This document shows, in pieces, positions 17,197 through 24,387 of a stretch of DNA of 32,109 bases. Origin of the DNA: Nitrosomonas sp. (GTDB lineage Bacteria; Pseudomonadota; Gammaproteobacteria; Burkholderiales; Nitrosomonadaceae). Location of the stretch: assembly GCA_024282035.1 (NCBI GenBank), contig JAMWZR010000025.1, forward strand, positions 1-32,109, in the 5' to 3' direction. Both the position numbers and the translations under genes were made by a program. Every line of letters begins with the position of its first letter. The first letter of the stretch is position 1. The notes beneath the pieces were generated by a model that worked only from the letters and a program-made list of their open reading frames with translations, was not told the DNA's origin and made no database searches.

Positions 17197-19026
17197 ATGC
17201 AAACTGCGCAAGATGGAACAACCGATTTCATTCCGGTAGAGCAGGCAAAAACGCTGGATGGTTTGTTTAATGAACGAGTGAAACGTTCCCCGGAAAAAAT
17301 AGCTTATCGTTATTTCAATCTGATCAGCGAGCAATGGAGTAGTTATACCTGGGCGCAGATGAATCAATCGATTGCCCGTTGGCAGGCAGCCTTGACGCAA
17401 GAAGCCCTTGTCCCCGGTGATCGCGTGGCTGTGATGATGAAAAATTGCCCGGAATGGGTCATGTTTGAGCAGGCGGCATTAGGGCTTGGCTTGGTTGTCG
17501 TGCCACTGTATACCGATGATCGTGTTGAAAATGCGGCTTATGTCATCAATGATGCAGGTGCTAAAGTGTTGTTGCTGGATAACCCTCACCAATGGAAAGA
17601 ATTTCTTGCCATTGGTGATCAGATAACAGGGGTGAAGCGAGTAGTTATTCTCCGGTCTTTTGAGCAAAGCTGCATGGATCCGAATGACTGCACGCGAGTT
17701 GTCGGCATCAGGGATTGGTTGCCAGCCCACGCCAGCGAAGTGAAGCACTTCCCCAACGATCCACACAGTCTTGCAACCATCATTTATACCTCAGGTACTT
17801 CAGGTCGGCCCAAAGGCGTGATGCTCAGTCATTACAATATTTTGTCCAATGCACATAGCTGCTTGCAGGTGATACCGGTATTGCCGGATGATTTGCTGCT
17901 GTCTTTTTTGCCGTTGTCACATACCTTTGAGCGTACATCCGGTTACTATGTGCCGATGATGAGTGGCGCCACGATTGCGTATGCACGCTCAATTCCGCAA
18001 TTACAGGAAGATTTGTCGATCATCCGGCCAACGTTAATGATTTCCGTGCCGCGTATTTATGAAAGAGTGTATGCCGGCATACGCGCAAAATTGGCGGAAG
18101 GCTCTGGTTTCGCACGCTGGTTGTTTAAATTCGCGGTCGATGTGGGCTATGGCCGTTTTGAACACCAGCAGGGCAGAGGAGGTTGGCAATTATCGCATTG
18201 TTTGTGGCCGTTGCTGGAGAAGTTGGTTGCACGCAAAGTGATTAACCGGCTGGGCGGGCGGTTGCGTTTTGTAATGAGTGGCGGTGCTGCGTTACCGGCG
18301 GAAGTTTCACGCATTTTTATTGGCTTGGGATTGCCCATTCTGCAAGGCTATGGAATGACTGAGAGCAGTCCGGTGGCCTGCGCCAATCGGCTGCAAGATA
18401 ATGCTCCGGCCAGTGTGGGCTTGCCTGTCCCCGGTGTGGAGGTCAAACTGGGTGAAAGTAATGCATTGCTGATACGTGGACCCAATGTGATGCTGGGGTA
18501 CTGGAATAATCCAGCAGCAACGGCAGCTATCATTTCGTCGGATGGCTGGTTGAATTCAGGGGATATCGCATCCATCGATGCACAGGGACATGTCACGATA
18601 ACCGGAAGATTGAAAGAAATCATTGTGTTGTCGACCGGTGAAAAGATCCCTCCGGCTGATATGGAGGCTGCCATATTGCGCGATCCGCTGTTTGAACAAG
18701 CGATGCTGATCGGCGAAGCGCGTTCTTATTTAAGCGTTATGGTGGTTCTGAATGCAGCCCATTGGCAAAATGTTGTTTCTCAGTATGGTTTGGATGCCAG
18801 CCTGAATACCGATCAACAGCGACAGCAAATTGAGGAAATTTTATTGGATAAGATTACTGAGCAAACCAGTGAATTTCCAGGGTATGCGAAAATCCGCCGC
18901 GTTGCGTTGATTCAGGAGTCTTGGAGTGTTGAAAATGGCTTGTTGACTCCGACGCTGAAATTGAAGCGTGCTAAAGTGCTGGAGAAATATGCACGGGAAG
19001 TCGAGAGGCTGTATGCAGGACATTAG
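17197..19026 (+). CDS. Long-chain fatty-acid-CoA ligase (AMP-forming)
   Basis: The product is 609 residues of the ANL superfamily, activating a fatty acid with ATP and CoA by an acyl-adenylate. The P-loop-like signature TIIYTSGTSGRPKG is at 194-207, the A5 motif YGMTESSP starts at 385, and the hinge and A8 region are GWLNSGDIASIDAQGHVTI and GRLKEIIVLSTGEKIPP. The length and lid region resemble the FadD15/FAA1-like branch more than E. coli FadD, so I leave the symbol empty. The frame is open back to 17122, overlapping fadE, but ATG 17197 has an AAAAGGA ribosome-binding site six bases before it and begins a normal family N-terminus. Its place behind fadE supports a role in beta-oxidation or fatty-acid recycling. 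Confidence 0.9.
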   Translation: MQTAQDGTTDFIPVEQAKTLDGLFNERVKRSPEKIAYRYFNLISEQWSSYTWAQMNQSIARWQAALTQEALVPGDRVAVMMKNCPEWVMFEQAALGLGLVVVPLYTDDRVENAAYVINDAGAKVLLLDNPHQWKEFLAIGDQITGVKRVVILRSFEQSCMDPNDCTRVVGIRDWLPAHASEVKHFPNDPHSLATIIYTSGTSGRPKGVMLSHYNILSNAHSCLQVIPVLPDDLLLSFLPLSHTFERTSGYYVPMMSGATIAYARSIPQLQEDLSIIRPTLMISVPRIYERVYAGIRAKLAEGSGFARWLFKFAVDVGYGRFEHQQGRGGWQLSHCLWPLLEKLVARKVINRLGGRLRFVMSGGAALPAEVSRIFIGLGLPILQGYGMTESSPVACANRLQDNAPASVGLPVPGVEVKLGESNALLIRGPNVMLGYWNNPAATAAIISSDGWLNSGDIASIDAQGHVTITGRLKEIIVLSTGEKIPPADMEAAILRDPLFEQAMLIGEARSYLSVMVVLNAAHWQNVVSQYGLDASLNTDQQRQQIEEILLDKITEQTSEFPGYAKIRRVALIQESWSVENGLLTPTLKLKRAKVLEKYAREVERLYAGH

Positions 19027-19072
19027 GAGCATTCATTTATTAATTTGACCATCGTTGTGTGGGAGCAAATCA

Positions 19073-19432
19073 ATGGTAAAAGACACCAGTAAACTGGATA
19101 AAGTAGTTCTGCAAGCACGGCAGAATGCAGAAAAGCGCGCGCAAGGCTATCGGGAGCAGGCGCTCAAATTGTTTCCCTGGGTATGCGGCCGCTGTGCGCG
19201 TACGTTTGATCACAAAAATTTACAATTACTCGAAGTGCATCACAAAAACAGTAATCACGATGATAATCCTCCCGATGGCAGTAACTGGGAATTGCTGTGC
19301 ACCTACTGTCATGAAAATGAACACTCCAAGCTGAAAGACTCCATGGGGCGTGTGGATAGTGGAAAAACTGACACAATTGCCACGTTTAATCCGTTTGCCG
19401 ACCTTAAAGACCGGCTCAAGAATAAATCCTGA
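19073..19432 (+). CDS. yajD: YajD-family HNH nuclease-like protein
   Basis: The product is 119 residues, close to the E. coli YajD size. It has a zinc-binding CxxC at C38/C41 (WVCGRC), the HNH core VHHKNSNHDDNPPDG with H56/H57, N71, and a second CxxC with following His (LLCTYCHENEH, C76/C79). The N-terminus is basic and helical. HNH proteins of this type are presumed nucleases, but YajD has no firm role known to me. ATG 19073 follows GGGAG at 19061-19065. It lies 46 bases after the ligase gene and may be cotranscribed with it. A MITE begins six bases after its stop. Confidence 0.85.
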   Translation: MVKDTSKLDKVVLQARQNAEKRAQGYREQALKLFPWVCGRCARTFDHKNLQLLEVHHKNSNHDDNPPDGSNWELLCTYCHENEHSKLKDSMGRVDSGKTDTIATFNPFADLKDRLKNKS

Positions 19433-19437
19433 CCTAA

Positions 19438-19580
19438 GGAAACGCTGATTAATTGACTGTACGAGCGAATCACTTTGTTGCGCGGTACTCGCTCCCTCGC
19501 CTATCATGTTGATATGTCTCGGTTGCTGTGTTCCGTGCGCCTCGTGCTTCATCTCGTTCGCCGAATTAATCAGCGTTTCC
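19438..19580. mobile_element. 143-bp IS5-like MITE with CTAA target duplication
   Basis: Perfect 17-base terminal inverted repeats GGAAACGCTGATTAATT at 19438-19454 and its complement at 19564-19580 bound the element. With gaps they extend to about 28 bases, since ACGAG recurs at matching places on both ends. CTAA flanks both sides (19434-19437 and 19581-19584), a 4-bp target duplication that fits the YTAR preference of IS5-family transposases. There is no ORF inside, so it would need a transposase in trans. It lies directly after yajD. Confidence 0.85.
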
Positions 19581-19618
19581 CTAAGCCAATAGAGCTCAAC
19601 TCCATAAATAGATCGTTG

Positions 19619-19634
19619 TGTGACAAATCTCACA
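19619..19634. promoter_or_regulatory. CRP/FNR-superfamily-type binding site
   Basis: TGTGACAAATCTCACA is a perfect TGTGA-N6-TCACA palindrome, the consensus of CRP in enterobacteria. It lies about 265 bases before the protease start. A CRP-like regulator acting on the protease is inferred; no such regulator is encoded in the window. Confidence 0.55.
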
Positions 19635-19783
19635 GCCATTCAAATGTTCAGGCATCGATAATACTTCTCAGCGGCGCAACTACCCTGCGCATTGAATATG
19701 TGCAAACTAGTGATGATTTAGCGCTAAGCAATAAATTAATGTTGGAAAGCCTCTGAGCAAATTGATTGCGTTTACGGTTTGGT

Positions 19784-19814
19784 AAAGCAAAAGTAGTTAC
19801 TACTTCGGTGCTTT
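19784..19814 (+). promoter_or_regulatory. Hairpin in the protease leader
   Basis: An inner 7-bp palindrome AAGTAGT/ACTACTT (19791-19805) with a one-base centre is nested in an outer AAAGCA/TGCTTT pair (19784-19789 and 19809-19814). No T-run follows. It may be an operator dyad or an RNA structure in the 5' leader. Confidence 0.4.
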
Positions 19815-19897
19815 CTCTGGGATTGTCGAAGTATTTAATCAGGGTTTTCTTGATATTTTCAACGCGGTTTTTATAAATTTACCTCGGAGATTCAGAA

Positions 19898-22800
19898 ATG
19901 AAAACAAATGATCAAACTTTGGTTACTAATCCTGGTTTAGAGCGAAGCATTGCGATAGATTCGTCTGCTGGTTCTCTAAATATTCCCGCAAATACCTATA
20001 GAGTGGGCTCTATAACTCAGCAAGATTGGCTAAACCAAGTAGGGAGATCTCCTGATGTGGTCTCGATTGACGATTCACTCCTTGCATCCCGAACGGAATG
20101 GATTAATCAGCTCACTAATTCGAACCAGAATGGCGGGCTGAAATCTTCTGATCAGGCTGTTTTGGCAGGTGATCAGATTCAACCGCATGATCAACCTGCA
20201 CCGACGAGTGCAAAAGGAGATGCTTTTGGTGGTGCTACGGCTACTAATTCCACAGCGGCAAAAGGTGACAACAATATCGATGGACTTTTAATTGGCACAC
20301 AGTGGGCATCGACGTCGGTAAGTTACAGTTTTACAGATACATTCGATTTTAGATGGACTGTATTTCCTATCGCATTTGATTACACTGACTATGAGGCTGG
20401 CTATTCTCAAGCAGCGATACATGACGCTAGTTTTCAGATGTTTAATGCGACGCAACAAGTGGCTGCAAAGGACTGGATTGCTACAGCAGGTGAATACTTC
20501 AATGTTTCCATGCTATCCCCGAATGACCTGACTGGTGCCAGCGATCGGGATGCCACAATCCGTATGGCCATGTCCAGTGATCCTGGAACTGCCTACGGTT
20601 ATTACCCTGGCGGCTCGGTGGAAGCAGGCGATATCTGGGTCAACAATGGAGGTACTTACAATAATCCCATTATCGGTACTTATGCATACCATACGATCGG
20701 GCATGAATTAGGTCATGCGCTCGGGTTGAAACATGGGCATGAACTGGGTGGAGTGAATAACGTTGCCATGAATGCTGATCGTGACTCAATGGAATTCTCG
20801 ATCATGACCTATCGATCCTATATCGGTGGGCCACTGACAGGCTATTCGAACGAAGCAGGTGGTTATGCTCAAACGCTGATGATGTACGACATTGCGGCGA
20901 TTCAGCATATGTATGGTGCTTGGTTTGGTTACAATGAAGCTGATACCAACTACACCTTTTCAACGACGACAGGTGAAATGTTTGTGAATGGGATTGGGCA
21001 AGGAACGCCATATACTAATGACATTTTTCGTACCATCTGGGATGGCAACGGAATTGATACTTATGATTTCTCCAATTACACCACCAATTTATCCATTGAT
21101 CTGACACCCGGAGGGTGGACTGATGTGGATACTGCCGGCAATTTCCAAGCTGCTTATCTCGGAGGAGGAAATTATTCCCGTGGGGAAGTGTTTAATGCGT
21201 TGCAATACAACGGCGATGCGCGATCATTGATTGAGAATGCCAAGGGGGGGATAGGGAATGACACAATTATCGGCAATGCTGCTAACAACACAATTTGGGG
21301 AGGAGCGGGTAATGATTCGATCAGTGGCGGAGGTGGCAATGATATCTACTACGCTGGAACAGGTGATGACACCGTATGGGGGGGAGATAATGCTGAAATT
21401 TATAATGGCGATGATGGTAATGATACCCTTAAGGGAGCCGGAGGAAGTGACACACTGAATGGCGGTAATGGCAATGACATTATATACGGTGGAGACGGCG
21501 ATGACGTTGCAGATAGCGGAGCGGGTGACGATACGCTATATCTGGGAGCAGGCAATGATTTTGTCGACACAACCACAGGCGGCAATGATGCTTATTATGG
21601 GGAAGATGGCGACGATTATATCTTTGGTGGGTCCGGTAATGAAACCTATAGTGGTGGAAATGGAAATGATACCTTGAAAGGGTGGAATGGAGATGACACG
21701 CTGGAAGGTAATGCGGGAATTGATACGCTTGAAGGTGGTAGCGGTAATGATACTTATCTCATTGATACGACAACTGATATCCTCGTAGAATCTTTTGAGG
21801 CAGGTATTGATACGGTTAAGAGTAGCGTTAGCCATACGTTAGGTGGCAATTTTGAGAATCTGGTACTTTTAGGTGCAATTGCTATGGATGGAACTGGTAA
21901 TCAACTGAATAATGTGATTACAGGAAATGCTGCTGCCAATACCATCAATGCAGATAGCGGGGCGGATATCATCAATGGTGGTGACGGCGATGATACGATT
22001 TGGGGGGCATCCAGTTCTGTGATTTCTGATATTGGAGATTCCTTGTTTGGTGAAGGCGGTAATGATGTACTAGGGGGATCTTACGGTAACGATATTCTTG
22101 ACGGAGGGTTAGGCAATGATTCTTTGTATGGCGATGAAAATAATGATATTTTGCGTGGTGGTGGTGGGAACGATTATTTGAATGGTGGATGGGGTTGGGG
22201 AGCTGATACAACAGGTGCTGATACGCTCGATGGTGGAAGCGGGGTTGATACTCTGGAAGGCGGGTTTGGTGATGATACTTACATCATCGATACCACTACG
22301 GATACCATTATAGAGGCTGGGGGTATCGATACTGTTCGAAGTAGTGTTTCTTATACCTTGGGTGGCAATCTTGAGAAACTTACCCTGACGGGATCGTTTG
22401 TCATCAATGGTTCTGGTAATAATTTAAATAATACTCTGACTGGAAATGGCGCGAGTAACACGCTCAATGGTAACGGTGGAAAAGATATTCTGGTGGGCGG
22501 TTTGGGTAATGATACTTATGTGGTTGATACGACAACGGATACTGTTGCAGAAAATCTAAATGCAGGTACGGATACCGTTCAAAGCAGTGTTACTTATGCA
22601 CTGGGTAACAATCTTGAGAATCTTATTCTGACGGGGGCTTTTGCCATCAATGGTACTGGGAACGGTCGCAATAACGCTTTAACTGGTAACAGCGTTAACA
22701 ATACCTTAATTGGTGCCGCAGGTAATGATACGATGACTGGAAAGGGAGGTAACGACAAGTTTAAGTGGACTGCTACAGCTTTTAATACCGAAGATATTAA

Positions 22801-23092
22801 ATTCTCAGCAGTAGATAAAATAATGGATTTTACTGTGGGTGATTCACTGGATTTTACAAGTGGCATCGAAGCGTTATTAAGAGTGAATGGACAATCGTTG
22901 GGTTCGGTAGCGTCAAATATCAATTTGCCCAGTTCTTTCAATGCTAACACGAACATAGCTTGGACCGGAACGGATCTCGTGATTGACTTGGATGCCAGTC
23001 ACAGTATTACGGCAAATGATTTTCATATTCAGTTGGTTGGATTGGCTGGAAGTCTCAAGTACGATGCAGTAGCGGATACCATTCACGTTTGA
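19898..23092 (+). CDS. Serralysin-type RTX metalloprotease (M10B)
   Basis: The product is 1064 residues. The N-terminal ~170 residues are a leader without a Sec signal. The catalytic domain has the zinc motif HELGHALGLKH at 269-279 (H269, E270, H273, H279) and the Met-turn SIMTY at 301-305, with Y305 as the usual serralysin tyrosine. From about 450 to 955 follow many calcium-binding GGxGxDxxx nonapeptides, broken by three copies of a beta-rich spacer of the form DTYxIDTTTD...VxSSVxYxLGxNLENLxLxG. The C-terminus (DFHIQLVGLAGSLKYDAVADTIHV) is a typical type I secretion end, strongly acidic-hydrophobic. Export through a TolC-linked ABC transporter is expected, but no such genes are adjacent. ATG 19898 follows CGGAGA with seven bases of spacing. 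It is about twice the size of a classic serralysin because of the extra RTX blocks. Confidence 0.92.
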   Translation: MKTNDQTLVTNPGLERSIAIDSSAGSLNIPANTYRVGSITQQDWLNQVGRSPDVVSIDDSLLASRTEWINQLTNSNQNGGLKSSDQAVLAGDQIQPHDQPAPTSAKGDAFGGATATNSTAAKGDNNIDGLLIGTQWASTSVSYSFTDTFDFRWTVFPIAFDYTDYEAGYSQAAIHDASFQMFNATQQVAAKDWIATAGEYFNVSMLSPNDLTGASDRDATIRMAMSSDPGTAYGYYPGGSVEAGDIWVNNGGTYNNPIIGTYAYHTIGHELGHALGLKHGHELGGVNNVAMNADRDSMEFSIMTYRSYIGGPLTGYSNEAGGYAQTLMMYDIAAIQHMYGAWFGYNEADTNYTFSTTTGEMFVNGIGQGTPYTNDIFRTIWDGNGIDTYDFSNYTTNLSIDLTPGGWTDVDTAGNFQAAYLGGGNYSRGEVFNALQYNGDARSLIENAKGGIGNDTIIGNAANNTIWGGAGNDSISGGGGNDIYYAGTGDDTVWGGDNAEIYNGDDGNDTLKGAGGSDTLNGGNGNDIIYGGDGDDVADSGAGDDTLYLGAGNDFVDTTTGGNDAYYGEDGDDYIFGGSGNETYSGGNGNDTLKGWNGDDTLEGNAGIDTLEGGSGNDTYLIDTTTDILVESFEAGIDTVKSSVSHTLGGNFENLVLLGAIAMDGTGNQLNNVITGNAAANTINADSGADIINGGDGDDTIWGASSSVISDIGDSLFGEGGNDVLGGSYGNDILDGGLGNDSLYGDENNDILRGGGGNDYLNGGWGWGADTTGADTLDGGSGVDTLEGGFGDDTYIIDTTTDTIIEAGGIDTVRSSVSYTLGGNLEKLTLTGSFVINGSGNNLNNTLTGNGASNTLNGNGGKDILVGGLGNDTYVVDTTTDTVAENLNAGTDTVQSSVTYALGNNLENLILTGAFAINGTGNGRNNALTGNSVNNTLIGAAGNDTMTGKGGNDKFKWTATAFNTEDIKFSAVDKIMDFTVGDSLDFTSGIEALLRVNGQSLGSVASNINLPSSFNANTNIAWTGTDLVIDLDASHSITANDFHIQLVGLAGSLKYDAVADTIHV
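21247..22762 (+). repeat. RTX nonapeptide array
   Basis: Glycine/aspartate-rich nonapeptide repeats run through residues ~450-955, mostly as GGxGNDxx. Three longer internal units near 21745-21950, 22270-22480 and 22507-22710 repeat the same spacer, each starting DTYxxDTTTD and ending near LNNxxTGN. The array should fold into calcium-filled parallel beta rolls. Confidence 0.85.
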
Positions 23093-23109
23093 TACTTGAA
23101 TGGATTGGA

Positions 23110-23146
23110 TTAACCGCATACCTTTTAAGTGTGCGGTTAATTCTTG
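23110..23146 (+). terminator. Terminator after the protease gene
   Basis: TTAACCGCA (23110-23118) and TGCGGTTAA (23132-23140) form a 9-bp perfect stem 17 bases after the stop codon, followed by TTCTTGTT. The tail is T-rich though not a pure run. Confidence 0.65.
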
Positions 23147-23173
23147 TTGCAGTACGTGTCAAATTAATCTTAA

Positions 23174-23213
23174 ATCATGATCATCAGTTTGCAAGACAAA
23201 TGATGATCATGAT
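23174..23213. promoter_or_regulatory. 13-bp inverted repeat with 14-base spacer
   Basis: ATCATGATCATCA (23174-23186) is perfectly repeated in inverse orientation at 23201-23213. No T-run follows, and it lies 112 bases before the helix-hairpin-helix gene, so an operator or an RNA structure in that gene's leader is likelier than a terminator. Each arm itself contains the palindrome ATGATCAT. Confidence 0.5.
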
Positions 23214-23324
23214 GTCTACTATTCACTCAAATGTTTGCGGGGTGAAATACGACAGACCTGAAGTTCGTTGTATTAAGCTGGCAGATCGATATAATGAGCT
23301 TTTCAAGCAAACAGGAGTCTAGTC

Positions 23325-23765
23325 ATGGTTAAGTTAACTGATGTTACTGGAATCGGCCCCGTTACAATCAAGCTGTTATCTGAACACAATATCAAAACTG
23401 TTGAAGCACTTGCTGCTCTTAGTCTGGTGGAATTACTCAAAATACCAGGGTTTAGCGATCTGCGCGCACGTGCGGTCAAGAAGGCAGCTACTGCTGCTTT
23501 GCGCACCAAGGTCGTCAAACCATTGACTGCGGCCGTAACCGTGAGTCGTGAGCCAACGACAATTAAGAAAACGGTGGCTAAGAAGACTGCTGCAGTCATC
23601 CCCGTCGTGATTCCACCGGTGAAGCTGGCAGAAACTGAGATCGTCAAAGACAAGAAGAAAAGCAAGAAAGATGACAAGAAACAGGAAAAAGTAAAAGACA
23701 AGAAGAAAAAGGATAAGAAAAAGGACAAAAATAAAAAGAAAGGCAAAGACAAAAATAAATCCTAA
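23325..23765 (+). CDS. Helix-hairpin-helix protein with lysine-rich tail
   Basis: The product is 146 residues. Residues 1-60 form a double helix-hairpin-helix unit (GIGPVTIKLLSEHNIKTVEAL and KIPGFSDLRARAVKKAA), a non-sequence-specific DNA-binding fold. A Val/Pro/Ala linker follows to about 107. The last 39 residues (108-146) contain 24 lysines with Asp/Asn between them, written in almost pure purine codons. The layout recalls histone H1-like or nucleoid-associated proteins, so a DNA-compacting or nucleic-acid-binding role is inferred. A strong AGGAG site at 23313-23317 sets the start. It is followed by the convergent sixA gene. Confidence 0.75.
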   Translation: MVKLTDVTGIGPVTIKLLSEHNIKTVEALAALSLVELLKIPGFSDLRARAVKKAATAALRTKVVKPLTAAVTVSREPTTIKKTVAKKTAAVIPVVIPPVKLAETEIVKDKKKSKKDDKKQEKVKDKKKKDKKKDKNKKKGKDKNKS

Positions 23766-23807
23766 TGTGTGGTAGAGGTTCTGATTCTTTGCGAGAGCTC
23801 TCAATAT

Positions 23808-23824
23808 CAGCAGCTTAACTGCTG
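23808..23824. terminator. Possible shared terminator between convergent genes
   Basis: CAGCAG and CTGCTG form a 6-bp stem with a 5-base loop between the convergent stops at 23765 and 23831. A 10-base palindrome GAGAGCTCTC lies just left at 23793-23802. There is no T-run on either side, so this is tentative. Confidence 0.3.
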
Positions 23825-23830
23825 GATTAG

Positions 23831-24343
23831 TTAGAGTTCTTTGGGTCTGATCAAGTGTTTGAGATTTGCATGGTGAGATTGGGTGGAGATCGGGCCGGCA
23901 CCGTAATTCAGCACGGCCACTGCGCCGGTGGTCATTAACTTGCCAGCATGACTAAGCGGTAGCGGATCCTTGGATAGATGGTCGGTTAATTGATCCAGAC
24001 CAGGATTGTGACCAATCAAGAACAACGTATGGATTCCTTGGCTGTATTGATCGACAACTGAGAGTAAATCACGCAATGATGCCTCATAGATCGCGGACTC
24101 CCAGAGTATGTTTTTCTGGGAGACGCTCAATTCCTGTAAGACCCATTGACAGGTTTGCTTTGCCCTGAGAGCTGGCGAACATACGACCCGGTCCATGTTA
24201 TATTGCTGCTTTGACAGCCATTGTCCCATCAGTTTAGCGGCTTTGATTCCACGTGCTGTCAGCGGACGATCGAAATCAGGCAAATTGTCCTCAGACCAAT
24301 CTGATTTGGCATGACGCATAACGATTAACTGATGCTCTAGCAT
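23831..24343 (-). CDS. sixA: SixA-type histidine phosphatase
   Basis: The product is 170 residues of the short RHG branch of the histidine phosphatase superfamily. The phosphoacceptor is H11 in VMRHAKSDW with R10, R60 lies in SPALRAKQT, and the second catalytic His is H112 in FLIGHNPG. E. coli SixA removes phosphate from histidine phosphotransfer proteins; the substrate here is unknown. It is divergent from ppx with only 44 bases between the starts, so the two promoters must overlap. Some SixA relatives sit beside ppx or ppk genes, which suggests a tie to phosphate or polyphosphate control. Confidence 0.85.
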   Translation of the reverse strand: MLEHQLIVMRHAKSDWSEDNLPDFDRPLTARGIKAAKLMGQWLSKQQYNMDRVVCSPALRAKQTCQWVLQELSVSQKNILWESAIYEASLRDLLSVVDQYSQGIHTLFLIGHNPGLDQLTDHLSKDPLPLSHAGKLMTTGAVAVLNYGAGPISTQSHHANLKHLIRPKEL

Positions 24344-24387
24344 AATATGCAGTAAATTAATAACCTTGCTAATTTAATATCACTTTT

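Larger units (their letters stand above)
19581..19897. other. Non-coding leader region of the RTX protease gene
   Basis: I see no convincing gene in this stretch; a frame crossing it overlaps the MITE and encodes nothing recognisable. It holds the right CTAA copy of the MITE, a CRP-like site at 19619-19634, a hairpin at 19784-19814 and the CGGAGA ribosome-binding site at 19885-19890. It is AT-rich and is likely to be the regulatory region of the protease gene. Confidence 0.6.

Noticed and set aside
19475-19756. 93-residue frame across the MITE and the protease leader
   Set aside because: It begins inside the mobile element and runs through the CRP-like site; composition looks non-coding.
21400-22211. 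Opposite-strand frames within the RTX array
   Set aside because: These are shadows created by the regular Gly/Asp codon pattern of the nonapeptides.
23089-23322. 77-residue frame between the protease and the HhH gene
   Set aside because: It overlaps the protease stop, the terminator and the inverted repeat, lacks a proper start with ribosome-binding site and resembles nothing known.
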